From the NCBI RefSeq assembly GCF_014200495.1, contig NZ_JACHBY010000001.1:744001-808000 (forward strand): a DNA stretch of 64,000 nt, given 5' to 3'. The stretch comes from Mucilaginibacter geliditolerans (GTDB lineage: Bacteria > Bacteroidota > Bacteroidia > Sphingobacteriales > Sphingobacteriaceae). Each line of letters begins with the position of its first letter. Within the stretch, counting starts at the first letter, position 1. Positions 17,750 to 27,287 of this stretch are shown here, one piece after another. A program made the translations under genes and the position numbers. The notes under the pieces were generated by a model that saw nothing but the letters and a program-made list of their open reading frames with translations, was not told where the DNA came from and made no database searches.

Positions 17750-18598
17750 ATCTTTAAATGGTTTTATATTAATGATTCATTTCGTTAGTAAAACTGGGAT
17801 GAAGATCGGTGAGTGATTGGCGTTACGTAACTGATCTTTCATTGTACAAACCGGTGAGGCTTCCTTGCCGGTTTTATTGTTTGTTTGGTGGCTATGCTAC
17901 TTCATTTTAATTATTTTTAATTCTTTAATCGTGTTTTTCAAACGGCGGAATTAATCCATAAGATTTCATTCTTCCTTCTATCGGGGTTCAGATATAATAA
18001 ATAAACGGAAATTAGAGTTTGTTGCCGTTAGCAACAACAATAGGCAAGAGACGAAGCTGAAGTTTTAGAATAAAACTCGTTCAATTTTGAATTTGAAAGT
18101 AAAAATGCCTTCATCGCGTTAATTTACACCGCAAATATACAAAATAAATTTAATTCTACTAAACAGATAGGGTAAATATACTATTATATTCACATTGGTA
18201 GTGTTTTAGGTATTTATGGGTAATTGAACAGAAGCCTAAGTAAATAAAAAGTCTCTTTCTTTCGAAAAGTCATTTTTATCTGTTGCTATTTACACAGCAA
18301 TAAATAGATCTATGTAGTAAAATATCGAACCACAATGTGAACATGCCACTATACCTGATTATCAATGATTTATATTTAAAAAGCTACGATAGGAGTTTTT
18401 GCACAGAGGTAAAAGTGCGACAAGCATTAAGCATGGCAGTATTTTAAAGAGCAGTAAGGGTATTTAAAATACCAGGCGGGCAGACATTGCCCGACCATCA
18501 AAATTAAATTATTTTTTTGACAATCAGCAAGTTAATTACAGTCAAAATACACGTATTATACTTCATAAAATCATTATTATACCAAAATAGTGGCGGGA
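17750..18598. other. long leader and intergenic region upstream of the SusC gene
   Basis: No gene seen. It holds the candidate promoter at 18132-18164 and, between it and SusC, a small hairpin near 18018-18038 (GTTTGTTGC / GCAACAAC). If that promoter is used the leader is about 380 nt, long enough to carry regulation. Confidence 0.4.
18132..18164 (-). promoter_or_regulatory. candidate promoter of the SusCD-DoxX operon
   Basis: A perfect TATATTTG box on the minus strand (18132-18139) with a GTTT element 21 bp upstream (18161-18164). It is the best Bacteroidota-type promoter in the gap ahead of SusC. Confidence 0.4.
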
Positions 18599-18808
18599 TC
18601 AATCACCTGTCCCTATAACTTTTATGGCAGATCCATACGCCAACATGTTATATTTTTCATCGGTGTAGACAACCGTTTTCGAATGTCCGCGCTTGCACTT
18701 GATTTTGAAGTCACTTTCATCATCGCTTATCAACAGGTTAAATTCCTGCCGACTGTCCAGGCCGCGCCGTTCACAAACCGGGCAAATATAATGATAGTGA
18801 TACTGCAT
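18599..18808 (-). CDS. small zinc-ribbon-like protein
   Basis: 69 residues starting MQYHYHYICPVC at the ATG at 18808; an in-frame TTG two codons earlier is less likely. It contains CPVCERRG near the N-terminus and CKRGH about 25 residues later, so three Cys and one His could form a zinc site. There is no signal peptide or membrane span. It stands alone between the SusC leader and the tRNA remnant, on the same strand as its neighbours. The function is unknown; a nucleic-acid or protein contact through a zinc ribbon is only suggested by the pattern. Confidence 0.6.
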   Translation of the reverse strand: MQYHYHYICPVCERRGLDSRQEFNLLISDDESDFKIKCKRGHSKTVVYTDEKYNMLAYGSAIKVIGTGD

Positions 18809-18974
18809 GGTCAAATAATGATCTTAAGCCGGCCTGTTTCTTTGTTCTTGGATTTTAAAGATAAACAAAAGTCCCTAAACATTCGCTGCCGTGAACTTCC
18901 TGCTAACCCTTATCACATAAATTAATGATGTCAGTCTAAAAAAGATTATGCAAAATAATAAATTCTTTTTGTCC

Positions 18975-19050
18975 CTGTAGGGTTTCCGTAGAGAGTATGC
19001 TATGAAAAACTCATAATCTTTTAGTTTGTGGTTCGAGCCCAGGTGGGCGT
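18975..19050 (+). pseudogene. degenerate tRNA-like sequence (CAT anticodon)
   Basis: The plus strand reads, in the right order and spacing, a D-arm-like GTAGAG, a seven-base anticodon loop CTCATAA, a T-arm core GTGGTTCGAGCCC and a 3' acceptor-like GTGGGCGTA. The T-stem has lost a base and the 5' acceptor strand does not pair, so it is not a working tRNA. It looks like the relic of a Met-type tRNA, a typical integration target. The hairpin repeat at 19112 follows 60 bp later. Confidence 0.4.
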
Positions 19051-19111
19051 ACAAAGCCCTACATAAGCGGAGCTTTATCACTCTAAAAAGAGCAACCCTA
19101 TTCGAAATTAA

Positions 19112-19180
19112 ATACAGTCCCGTATGGTGCACCACACGGGACTGTATTTGAACACCTTGAAGATATTTTATTGATAATCA
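19112..19180. repeat. hairpin-plus-tail repeat, copy 1
   Basis: A 12-bp inverted repeat (ATACAGTCCCGT / ACGGGACTGTAT) around a loop containing GTGCAC is followed by a 33-base tail that starts TTGAACACCTTGAAG and ends TTGATAATCA. The tail recurs, with one base changed, at 29852-29886. It lies 45 bp after the stop of the NtrC-type regulator gene. Confidence 0.8.
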
Positions 19181-19225
19181 AAGAAATAAAAGAGACAGAA
19201 AAACAGTTCACTACTTTATATTTAA

Positions 19226-20578
19226 TTACTCATCTATTTTATATTCTTCAATTTTCCTATATAATGTAGCTGAACTGATATTCAATAATTTGGCTGCCTG
19301 TGTTTTATTCCCTTTTGTATATTGAAGTACTCGGTGAATATGCAAGCGCTCTACACTGGAAAGATCAAATGCCGAAAGTGTGTTTGATTTAAGTGCAGTA
19401 CTAAATTGTAATTCAACCGGTAAATTATCTATGCTCAATTCAGTTCCCGGGCAAACAATCAGCGATCTTTCAATTACATTTCTCAATTCCCTGATATTGC
19501 CACGCCATTCATTTTTTTGCAGGCGTTCAACAAAAGCATTTGTCATGCCCTTTACCTGCTGGTAAGCATCCTTTGTTAACTTTTTTACAAAATAGTCCGC
19601 TAGTAAAGGAATATCATCCTGACGCTCTCTTAATGGAGGCAGGTTAATGGTGACCAGGTTTAGGCGGTAAAACAGATCTTCCCTGAATTTTCCGCTGCTG
19701 ATCTCCTGCTGAATATCGCGGTTGGTTGCCGCGATGATCCTGATGTTGACCTTAACCTGTTTGGTATCTCCAACCTTTATAAATTCACTGGTTTCCAGCA
19801 CCCGTAACAGTTTCGCCTGTAAATCTAATGGCATCTCGCCAATTTCATCCAAAAACAGAGTACCCTCATTAGCCTCTTCAATCAATCCCTTTTTGTCTTT
19901 ATTAGCCCCTGTAAAAGCGCCTGCTTTATGGCCAAAAAGTTCACTTTCCAAAATATCTTTGCCGAAAGCACTGCAATTCAAACCCAGGAAAGTTTTGGTA
20001 TTTCTTTTACTTGCCGAGTGGATCGCCTGCGCAAAAACCTCCTTACCGGTGCCTGTTTCTCCCAAAAGTAGTACAGGTGCATCCGTAGGTGCCGCCATTT
20101 GCGCAAGTGTTTTTGCCTGGGTAATGGATAGCGAATACCCAATGATAGAATCAAAATTAGCATAACGATCAGCGGCCTGTTTTTCTAACTGGGCAACTCT
20201 TTTCTCCAATTTAACTTTTTCTAAAGCCCGGTATAGCAACGGTAAAATACGTTGATTGTCATTGGCTTTAGTTATATAATCAAAAGCGCCGTTTTTAATA
20301 GCCTGAACGCTGTCGGGTATGTTTCCGTAAGCGGTTAGCACAATTATCTCAATATAAGGATGAGTTGCTTTAATCTTGCTGATAAATTCCACCCCATTAC
20401 CATCGGATAATTTTACATCACATAATACCAGGTCTATACTTTCATGGTTTAATTGCTTCGACGCTTCTTTGATATTTTCGGCCTCAAAAACTACAAAACC
20501 CTCTAGCGAAAGTACTCGCTTTAAAAGCAGGCGTACATCGTTCTCATCTTCTACCAATAATATATTTGCAATGGTCAT
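19226..20578 (-). CDS. NtrC-family sigma-54-dependent response regulator of the kdp module
   Basis: 450 residues from the ATG at 20578 (MTIANILLVEDE), preceded by AAGGA; an in-frame TTG nine codons earlier is less likely. Domains: receiver 1-120 with phospho-acceptor Asp54 (LVLCDVKLSDG); AAA+ sigma-54 interaction domain about 145-375 with Walker A GETGTGKE, the sigma-54 contact loop GAFTGA and Walker B TLFLDEIGEM; a C-terminal Fis-type helix-turn-helix (NKTQAAKLLNISSATLYRKI). It should activate sigma-54 promoters when phosphorylated by the adjacent kinase. Here it stands where KdpE, an OmpR-type regulator, would be in E. coli. It is the last gene of the kdp operon, 16 bp behind the kinase. 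Confidence 0.92.
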   Translation of the reverse strand: MTIANILLVEDENDVRLLLKRVLSLEGFVVFEAENIKEASKQLNHESIDLVLCDVKLSDGNGVEFISKIKATHPYIEIIVLTAYGNIPDSVQAIKNGAFDYITKANDNQRILPLLYRALEKVKLEKRVAQLEKQAADRYANFDSIIGYSLSITQAKTLAQMAAPTDAPVLLLGETGTGKEVFAQAIHSASKRNTKTFLGLNCSAFGKDILESELFGHKAGAFTGANKDKKGLIEEANEGTLFLDEIGEMPLDLQAKLLRVLETSEFIKVGDTKQVKVNIRIIAATNRDIQQEISSGKFREDLFYRLNLVTINLPPLRERQDDIPLLADYFVKKLTKDAYQQVKGMTNAFVERLQKNEWRGNIRELRNVIERSLIVCPGTELSIDNLPVELQFSTALKSNTLSAFDLSSVERLHIHRVLQYTKGNKTQAAKLLNISSATLYRKIEEYKIDE

Positions 20579-20594
20579 ATCCTTATTTTTATTT

Positions 20595-22295
20595 TCAGGC
20601 GTCAATTAAAATATTAAAACCAAAGGTACTGCCTTCGCCATATTTGCTGTTTACCCATATTTTTCCGCCCTGTGTTTCGATAAACTCTTTGGAAATGGAT
20701 AAACCTAAACCGGTTCCCGATCTTTCCGTTGTGCCGGGAACCTGGAAGTATTTATCAAATACCCGGTCCACATATTGTTCTTCAATACCCCTGCCATAGT
20801 CAGCAACCCAAAATTGGATAATTTCCCGTTCTTTCTTTACATGCAACTCTACAGTTCCTCCCTCTGACGAATATTTAATGGCATTATTCAGGAAATTAAT
20901 CAGTACCCAAACTGTTTTTTCCTCGTCAAGATTAACTATAGGCAGATTTTTCTCTACATGCTCATTTAATACTACTCCGAATTGAGTGGCCTGCTGCTGA
21001 ACGGCCTGCATCGCACGCAGCGCGATAACTTCTGGCTTTGCCGGTTCCTTTTTTAATTGAATCCGCCCCGTTTCTATTTGGGATATATTCAGCAGTTCAC
21101 CGGTAATTTTTAATAAACGTTCGGCATTGGCTTTTATAGTTCCCAATATCTCCGTTTGATCCTTATTCATTTCACCCATCCGTTTGTCTTCCAGTAATTG
21201 CGTGCTCATGTTGATTGCGAATAAAGGAATTTTCAATTCATGCGAGATAGTCGCAATAAAATTGGTTTTGGCGGCATCCAGTTCTTTAAACGGCGTGATA
21301 TTCCGTAAGATGATCACCCGCCCGCCAACAACATTATCGGCCTGTATCAGGATAGATTCCTGCACAAAAAAGCTTTCCTTATTATCTAAAAATATTTTGA
21401 GCTGCTTGCTGGTTTCATTTTGCAGAACTGTACGAAGCAGATCATTCTGAATGGCGATATCGGCAGCATAACTGCCTATAATGTCCTTTTCCCTTAGCCC
21501 AAAAAGACTTTCTGCTGCGGAATTGAAAAACAGGATCTCGTTTTTATCGTTCAGCCCGATGATCCCGTCATTCATTTTGTTGATAATAGCTTCTATCCTG
21601 CCTTTTTCAGCTTTAATCTCCGCCAGGTTACTGTGTTCGTATTCATCCAGTTTCCCCGCCATTGTATTAAAGGTGTCAGCAAGCGTGCCAAATTCATCTT
21701 TTTGTTCCAGATGTATTCGTTTACTGTAATTTTTGTTGGCAATTTCTTTGATCCCTTCTGTTAGCTCCCGAATAGGTTTTGCAATTACCGAAGGAAAGTT
21801 AATTACAAAAGTAAAAGCCACTAAACTTAAAACAGTTACAATACCGGTAAGCCACAGTGTAGCCTGTGTAGCATAATGAGAAGCACGTGCATTTTTATGA
21901 ATAATAGCAATTTCATTAACATCATCAATTTTGAAAATGGCCTTGTGCATCTCTCTGATTTTATCGAAGCCGGCGGGATCTTTTTTCAGCTGCTCAAATA
22001 AGTAGCGCACTTCCGCTGTTGCCTCGAATTCTCCTGGCTCCGTGATGTTGTTTTCTTCCAGTTTAAGGTTTTTTTCAAAAACAGCAATCTTTGAGGAATC
22101 CCCGGGTATTTCATCAAGCGCTTTAAGCATCTGGCTGCAATACTCCACACTGATCTGGTTGTCTTTTAAGATCTTACTGGCATCGTTGCTCAGGCGGTTA
22201 ACATAGTAGATACCCAATACCCCAAAGCAGATAATTACGACAAACAGGAAAAGCAGGCCAAACGTAAGTTTGGTTTTAATATTCATTCTCATCAT
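20595..22295 (-). CDS. membrane histidine kinase of the kdp module
   Basis: 566 residues: a membrane span at about 10-30, a periplasmic domain of about 110 residues, a second span (about 143-165), HAMP, a PAS domain (EAIINKMNDGIIGLNDKNEILFFN region), HisKA with the phosphorylated His in TISHELKIPL, and HATPase_c with N box NFLNNAIKYS, G1 DYGRGIEE and G2 GTGLGLSIS. The start overlaps the KdpD-like stop by 4 bp (ATGA), so the two are translationally coupled. It very likely supplies the kinase missing from the short KdpD and phosphorylates the NtrC-type regulator. The periplasmic domain is not a known K+ sensor, so the signal may be sensed through KdpD or separately. Confidence 0.9.
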   Translation of the reverse strand: MMRMNIKTKLTFGLLFLFVVIICFGVLGIYYVNRLSNDASKILKDNQISVEYCSQMLKALDEIPGDSSKIAVFEKNLKLEENNITEPGEFEATAEVRYLFEQLKKDPAGFDKIREMHKAIFKIDDVNEIAIIHKNARASHYATQATLWLTGIVTVLSLVAFTFVINFPSVIAKPIRELTEGIKEIANKNYSKRIHLEQKDEFGTLADTFNTMAGKLDEYEHSNLAEIKAEKGRIEAIINKMNDGIIGLNDKNEILFFNSAAESLFGLREKDIIGSYAADIAIQNDLLRTVLQNETSKQLKIFLDNKESFFVQESILIQADNVVGGRVIILRNITPFKELDAAKTNFIATISHELKIPLFAINMSTQLLEDKRMGEMNKDQTEILGTIKANAERLLKITGELLNISQIETGRIQLKKEPAKPEVIALRAMQAVQQQATQFGVVLNEHVEKNLPIVNLDEEKTVWVLINFLNNAIKYSSEGGTVELHVKKEREIIQFWVADYGRGIEEQYVDRVFDKYFQVPGTTERSGTGLGLSISKEFIETQGGKIWVNSKYGEGSTFGFNILIDA

Positions 22296-23425
22296 GATAA
22301 TATTACTAAATCTACGTCTAATTTGCTCAGCGTTTTCAGCAGTTCATTAAATGTGGCTGTCTTTAAAATAATACTGAGCAAAGATAAGTGAGGTTTGCCC
22401 ATACAAAGCGTGGTGATCTTTTTATCAACAACCGCTTTAAGCATACCACTGGCTACTACCTTACTTTTAACGCGCACCACCTCGGCCCCCATTTGCGTGG
22501 CCAGCTTAAAATTATTGATCAGGTGCCGTTGGTCTGCCAGGCCAATGCGGTCTGCGCTTTCTTTAGGGGTTTGAATGTAAACCACAAACCATTTGGCATT
22601 GTAATAAGTGGCAAGGCGCGCTGTTTTCCGGATGATCAGCTTAGCCGTTTCATTGTTAGTGCTGATGCTGCACATCAATCTTTCACGCCTCGCCTGCAAT
22701 AAACCAGGTACTTCGGTTTGGATCTTTCTTTCTACCTGTGTAGCCACCTCCTTTAGCGCCAGTTCACGCAATTGCAGGATCTTTTCACTCTGGAAGAAGT
22801 TTTGCAGTGCAAAGGCTATCTTATCATTGGTATAGATCTTTCCTTCCCTTAAACGGGTAACCAATTCATCTGCAGTCAGGTCGATATTGACTACTTCGTC
22901 GGCCTGCCGCAATACATTATCCGGTACACGTTCGTTCACCTCAATACCGGTAATACTTTTTACATCTTCATATAAGCTCTCAATATGCTGGATATTCATA
23001 GCGCTGATCACATTGATCCCAGCATCCAGGATCTCCACCACATCCTGCCAGCGTTTTTCATTTTTACTGCCCTCAATATTGGTATGAGCCAATTCATCCA
23101 CAATAACAATCTCGGGGCGTAAAGATAAAATAGCCTGTAAGTCCATTTCCTGTAACTGCTTTCCTTTATAAAACAGCTCACGGCGCGGTATAACCGGAAG
23201 CCCCGCTATCAGGTCTTGTGTTTCCTTTCGCATGTGGGTTTCAATATAACCGATCTTCACATCTATACCATTGCGTAGTAAAGCATGAGCCTCCTGCAGC
23301 ATACGATAGGTTTTTCCTACACCTGCGCTCATGCCGATATAGATTTTAAACTTGCCTCGCCTGGAACGTTTAATCAGTTCCAGAAAATGCTCAACCGACT
23401 GTTCTTTAGTTTCTTCCTCCATCAT
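22292..23425 (-). CDS. kdpD: KdpD sensory half (KdpD and universal-stress domains, no kinase)
   Basis: 377 residues, against about 890 in E. coli KdpD. Residues 20-230 are the KdpD N-terminal domain with Walker-A-like GMSAGVGKT and Walker-B-like DELAHTN. Residues 245-377 are a universal-stress-protein-like domain ending LDVDLVILS. The four membrane spans, GAF domain and kinase core of full-length KdpD are absent. The protein is cytoplasmic and must pass its signal to another protein; the overlapping downstream histidine kinase is the obvious partner. A hairpin lies in the 152-bp gap upstream. The start at 23425 or at the next codon (23422) is equally possible. Confidence 0.9.
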   Translation of the reverse strand: MMEEETKEQSVEHFLELIKRSRRGKFKIYIGMSAGVGKTYRMLQEAHALLRNGIDVKIGYIETHMRKETQDLIAGLPVIPRRELFYKGKQLQEMDLQAILSLRPEIVIVDELAHTNIEGSKNEKRWQDVVEILDAGINVISAMNIQHIESLYEDVKSITGIEVNERVPDNVLRQADEVVNIDLTADELVTRLREGKIYTNDKIAFALQNFFQSEKILQLRELALKEVATQVERKIQTEVPGLLQARRERLMCSISTNNETAKLIIRKTARLATYYNAKWFVVYIQTPKESADRIGLADQRHLINNFKLATQMGAEVVRVKSKVVASGMLKAVVDKKITTLCMGKPHLSLLSIILKTATFNELLKTLSKLDVDLVILS

Positions 23426-23467
23426 TTAATTGCAGTAATGCCTTATTAAACTCATTTTTTAAACCTA

Positions 23468-23496
23468 TAAAAGGGGACGCTTTTACATCCCCCTTT
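23468..23496 (-). terminator. hairpin between porin and kdpD, possible partial terminator
   Basis: An 8-bp stem AAAAGGGG / CCCCTTTT separates the structural kdp genes from the sensor genes. A T-rich arm on the minus strand suggests partial termination, which would lower expression of the regulatory genes relative to kdpABC. Confidence 0.4.
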
Positions 23497-23577
23497 TGCA
23501 TGAACTTTAACCGGTTTAACTAACTCACCAACCAACAAACCGATTGTGTAGGTACATACTTATCATTTATACTTATG

Positions 23578-24636
23578 TTAGAAAGCATAAACAGCAGCTA
23601 ACACAAACTGCGATGCAGATTTAGTAGTCGCGGCATTGCTATCCATAAACATATCTTTTGATCCGTTATCCAGTCTTACTTCAGGAATTAAAGTTAAGGG
23701 GCCTGATTTAATATTTGCCGTTAATGTCAAACCTGTTACTGATTCACCGGCAGCCGGCCCGGCCGACTGGTAAGTACCTGCCTTGTTTTTAAAATACTCG
23801 CCCCTTAACCCTAAAGTAACCACTTTTGATACCGCTATTTGCGGATATAAGGCGACTCCCTCGAAGCCGCCTGTTCCGGCCCCATTAGTTGCCGAATAAT
23901 CTGCTGCATTTAATCCCAATTTAAAAGCATTGGTAATTTGGTAAGCAGTTGTTAAATCAATTTCTGTTCCTGATGTTGGTGTACTGTTATTGACGGTAAG
24001 CAGGTTAATATAAGCTGTCCATCCTTTTGCTGGTGCCAGAAATAATTGAGCGCCAAATGCATCTACATTATGGGCCGACTTATATACATTCCATTCATCA
24101 TTGAAGATACCTGCCATCAAACTTATCTTATCAGAAAAAGAATAAGTTGCCTTAACACCCGCATTTTGGAACGGGCCATTGGTGAACAGGTAAGATGTGG
24201 AATAATTAAAGTTGCCTGCCGGACTGATTACTTCATAACCAATAAAGGTTGCCATATAACCGCCTGTCAAATTTAATTTATCTGTTACATCATAAGAAAC
24301 GTATAGATTTTGAATATGATAATTGGTATTAGCTGAGGGCAGGGATTGGTCACTACGCGGGCCAAAGGATACTTCACCTACAAATGATGCCTTGCCTACC
24401 TTTTTCTTCAAACCCAGGTCTATCATACCGATAGAGATAGAGTTTTGATCATCGGCAAAGCTGGTAGGAATATTTTTATGCCCTGAAAAATCATATTTAT
24501 AATAAGCATCTACAGAGCCGGAAATAGTTAACGGTGGATCGGCAACAATTTTGGTAGTATCAGTAAGGGTTATATTGGCTTTTGCAGTAAATACTGTAGC
24601 ACCAAAAAGAGCGATTAATATTAATTTTTTATTCAT
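23578..24636 (-). CDS. outer-membrane beta-barrel protein (porin-like) in the kdp operon
   Basis: 352 residues with a signal peptide (MNKKLILIALFGATVFTAKA) and many alternating amphipathic strands, ending in a terminal Phe (QFVLAAVYAF) as outer-membrane barrels do. It resembles the Bacteroidota 'putative porin' family with the opening SGSVDAYYKYDFSGHKN. It lies 19 bp behind kdpC and ahead of kdpD. A dedicated porin in a potassium-pump operon would let K+ reach the periplasm under scarcity; this role is inferred from position only. Confidence 0.85.
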   Translation of the reverse strand: MNKKLILIALFGATVFTAKANITLTDTTKIVADPPLTISGSVDAYYKYDFSGHKNIPTSFADDQNSISIGMIDLGLKKKVGKASFVGEVSFGPRSDQSLPSANTNYHIQNLYVSYDVTDKLNLTGGYMATFIGYEVISPAGNFNYSTSYLFTNGPFQNAGVKATYSFSDKISLMAGIFNDEWNVYKSAHNVDAFGAQLFLAPAKGWTAYINLLTVNNSTPTSGTEIDLTTAYQITNAFKLGLNAADYSATNGAGTGGFEGVALYPQIAVSKVVTLGLRGEYFKNKAGTYQSAGPAAGESVTGLTLTANIKSGPLTLIPEVRLDNGSKDMFMDSNAATTKSASQFVLAAVYAF

Positions 24637-24655
24637 TTTGTTATAGTTAAATCTT

Positions 24656-25222
24656 TTATTTCTTTAATTCACCAAGTGCCACATTCAATCTTAACACATT
24701 TACTTTGGCGGGGCCAAACATCCCCAGCAATGGTTTTTCTGTATCAGCATCAATAATACTGTTGATTTTCTCAGCAGAGATTCCTCTTGTGCGGGCAATT
24801 CGTGCCACCTGCACCTTTGCACTGGAAGGTGACAGATCAGGATCGAGGCCGCTGCCTGAAGCGATAACTAATTCGGCAGGGATCTGCGCGCGGGTTACAC
24901 CCGGATTATGCTTTAAGAATGTATCGATTTTGGCCTTCACATCCTTTAAATAGTCAGGGTTTGAAGGCCCTTTGTTTGACCCGCCTGAACCATCGGCATG
25001 ATAGTCAACGGCTGAGGGACGTGACCAGAAATATTCGTCTTTAGTGAACTTTTGCCCGATGTTGGCATAGCCCACAACGTGTCCCTTATAGCTGATGGTT
25101 TCTCCATCACCATGCCCTGGTGAGAACGTTCCAACACCGGCAATAGCCAGTGGATAAATCCCTCCCAGAATCACCAGCAGGATGACGGTTAATTTTATAG
25201 ATGGCAATAAATACGTTTTCAT
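24656..25222 (-). CDS. kdpC: potassium-transporting ATPase KdpC subunit
   Basis: 188 residues, the usual length. One N-terminal membrane span (about 8-30, LTVILLVILGGIYPLAIAGV) and a periplasmic domain with the family motifs YFWSRPSAVDYHADGSGGSNKGPSNP, abbreviated here as YFWSRPS to GGSNKGPSNP, and SGSGLDPDLSPSSAKVQVAR (positions 119-138). KdpC stabilises the KdpFABC complex. It follows kdpB by 35 bp. Confidence 0.97.
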   Translation of the reverse strand: MKTYLLPSIKLTVILLVILGGIYPLAIAGVGTFSPGHGDGETISYKGHVVGYANIGQKFTKDEYFWSRPSAVDYHADGSGGSNKGPSNPDYLKDVKAKIDTFLKHNPGVTRAQIPAELVIASGSGLDPDLSPSSAKVQVARIARTRGISAEKINSIIDADTEKPLLGMFGPAKVNVLRLNVALGELKK

Positions 25223-25257
25223 AATTATATCTTTTAATTTTTTATTTCGATTGGGGT

Positions 25258-27285
25258 TTATATGAATATCGCTACCAGCATATCAATCAGCTTAATACCT
25301 ACGAAAGGAATCAATACACCACCCAAACCATATATGAGCAGGTTACGACGTAACAGGGCACTTGCCCCTATTGGCTTGTATTCTACTCCTCTTAAAGCTA
25401 ATGGTATCAATAAGGGAATAATGATGGCGTTAAAGATCACAGCTGATAATATGGCTGATTGCGGGCTGTGCAGATCCATGATATTCAAGGCTTTTAATGC
25501 CGGTATGGATACCATAAACAAAGCCGGTACGATGGCAAAGTATTTGGCTACATCATTTGCAATAGAGAATGTGGTTAAAGTACCACGGGTCATCAGCAAT
25601 TGCTTACCAATTTCCACAATCTCGATCAGTTTGGTTGGATCGTTATCCAGATCGACCATGTTCCCTGCTTCCTTGGCGGCTTGTGTACCGCTGTTCATAG
25701 CCACACCAACATCTGCCTGTGCAAGTGCAGGGGCATCATTGGTACCGTCGCCCATCATGGCTACCAGTTTGCCGCCCTGTTGCTCAGCTTTTATGTAGTT
25801 CATTTTATCCTCGGGCTTAGCCTCGGCAATAAAATCATCAACACCTGCTTTTTCAGCTATAAATTTAGCAGTTAAAGGGTTATCGCCGGTAACCATTACC
25901 GTTTTTACGCCCATTTTGCGCAGACGTTCAAAACGTTCGGCTATGCCGGGTTTAATGATGTCCTGTAGCTCTATCACGCCCAGGATCTGTTCATTTTGTG
26001 ACACCACCAAAGGCGTTCCCCCGTTTGATGAGATCTTCTTTACATTGTCCTCCACCTCAATTGGGAATTGATGTCCGGCCTTAATGGCTATATTCCGGAT
26101 GGAATCAAAGGCCCCTTTACGAACGCGTAATCCATTCGGCGTGTCCAAACCGCTGGAGCGGGTTTCAGCGGTAAATTTGATAAATACAGAGTCTTTAGGC
26201 GCTATGATTGACGGTGCTGTTTTGCTTTGGTTTGCTAATTCAACAATCGACTTACCTTCGGGCGTTTCATCAGCCAGCGAGCTCAGTACACAGGCAATTA
26301 CAAAGCTTTCTTCGCTAATGCCCTTTGCAGGATAAAAGCTGGTTGCCTTGCGGTTGCCAATGGTGATGGTGCCTGTTTTATCTAATAATAGAGTGTCAAG
26401 GTCACCGGCTGTTTCAACCGCTTTACCTGATTTGGTGATCACATTGGCACGCAACGCCCTGTCCATACCGGCGATACCGATGGCCGACAAAAGGCCACCG
26501 ATAGTCGTCGGAATCAAACAAACAAAAAGTGATATAAATGCCGCAATGGTAATGGGCGTATTGGCATAATCTGCAAAGGGTTTAAGCGTAACGCATACGA
26601 TCACGAAGATCAATGTGAATCCAGCCAGCAAAATAGTTAAGGCAATTTCGTTTGGCGTTTTCTGGCGTGATGCACCTTCAACCAAAGCAATCATCTTATC
26701 TAAAAAACTTTCGCCGGGCTGGGTGGTTACCATTACTTTAATCCTGTCGGATAATACTTTGGTACCTCCCGTAACAGACGACTTATCACCACCCGATTCA
26801 CGGATAACAGGGGCAGATTCACCCGTAATAGCCGATTCATCAATGGTAGCTATACCTTCGATAATCTCGCCATCAGTTGGGATATTATCACCGGCCTCGC
26901 AGATAAATACATCGCCTTTTTTCAATTGTGACGACATTACCCGTGTTTCTTTGCCGTTAACCAGCAGACGTGCAGGGGTTTCCTCACGTGTTTTACGTAA
27001 GCTTTCGGCTTGTGCCTTACCACGTGCCTCAGCAATAGCTTCGGCAAAGTTGGCAAACAATACGGTAAGCAGCAGTACAATAAACACGGTGAAGTTATAG
27101 CCAAAGCTGCCCTGACCTTTATTTGTCAAAGAATAGATGCTGACGATCAGCATAACAAAGGTGCCAATCTCCACGGTGAACATAACCGGGTTACGGATCA
27201 ACTGGCGTGGGTGAAGCTTGATAAATGATTGCTTTAAAGCCACACTTACCTGCTCGCCCTGGAATAATGTATTTTGAGTTCTCAT
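25258..27285 (-). CDS. kdpB: potassium-transporting P-type ATPase KdpB subunit
   Basis: 675 residues, the usual length. The phosphorylation motif DKTGTIT starts at Asp302. TGES is at 154-157; its Ser is the position phosphorylated for inhibition in E. coli KdpB. The membrane helix motif [15 protein letters not shown] is present, as are the hinge motifs [10 protein letters not shown] and [18 protein letters not shown]. It hydrolyses ATP to drive K+ uptake through KdpA in the inner membrane. It lies 2 bp behind kdpA. Confidence 0.98.
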   Translation of the reverse strand: MRTQNTLFQGEQVSVALKQSFIKLHPRQLIRNPVMFTVEIGTFVMLIVSIYSLTNKGQGSFGYNFTVFIVLLLTVLFANFAEAIAEARGKAQAESLRKTREETPARLLVNGKETRVMSSQLKKGDVFICEAGDNIPTDGEIIEGIATIDESAITGESAPVIRESGGDKSSVTGGTKVLSDRIKVMVTTQPGESFLDKMIALVEGASRQKTPNEIALTILLAGFTLIFVIVCVTLKPFADYANTPITIAAFISLFVCLIPTTIGGLLSAIGIAGMDRALRANVITKSGKAVETAGDLDTLLLDKTGTITIGNRKATSFYPAKGISEESFVIACVLSSLADETPEGKSIVELANQSKTAPSIIAPKDSVFIKFTAETRSSGLDTPNGLRVRKGAFDSIRNIAIKAGHQFPIEVEDNVKKISSNGGTPLVVSQNEQILGVIELQDIIKPGIAERFERLRKMGVKTVMVTGDNPLTAKFIAEKAGVDDFIAEAKPEDKMNYIKAEQQGGKLVAMMGDGTNDAPALAQADVGVAMNSGTQAAKEAGNMVDLDNDPTKLIEIVEIGKQLLMTRGTLTTFSIANDVAKYFAIVPALFMVSIPALKALNIMDLHSPQSAILSAVIFNAIIIPLLIPLALRGVEYKPIGASALLRRNLLIYGLGGVLIPFVGIKLIDMLVAIFI

Positions 27286-27287
27286 GA

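Noticed and set aside
18875..19135. Minus-strand frame of 86 codons across the tRNA-like relic
   Set aside because: It reads through the degenerate tRNA and the hairpin repeat and has no start signal; non-coding features explain it.
25262..25798. Plus-strand frame of 178 codons with hydrophobic stretches
   Set aside because: It is fully antisense to kdpB, whose motifs are all present; its composition mirrors the kdpB codons.
26615..27100. Plus-strand frame of 161 codons
   Set aside because: Again antisense to kdpB; no independent evidence.
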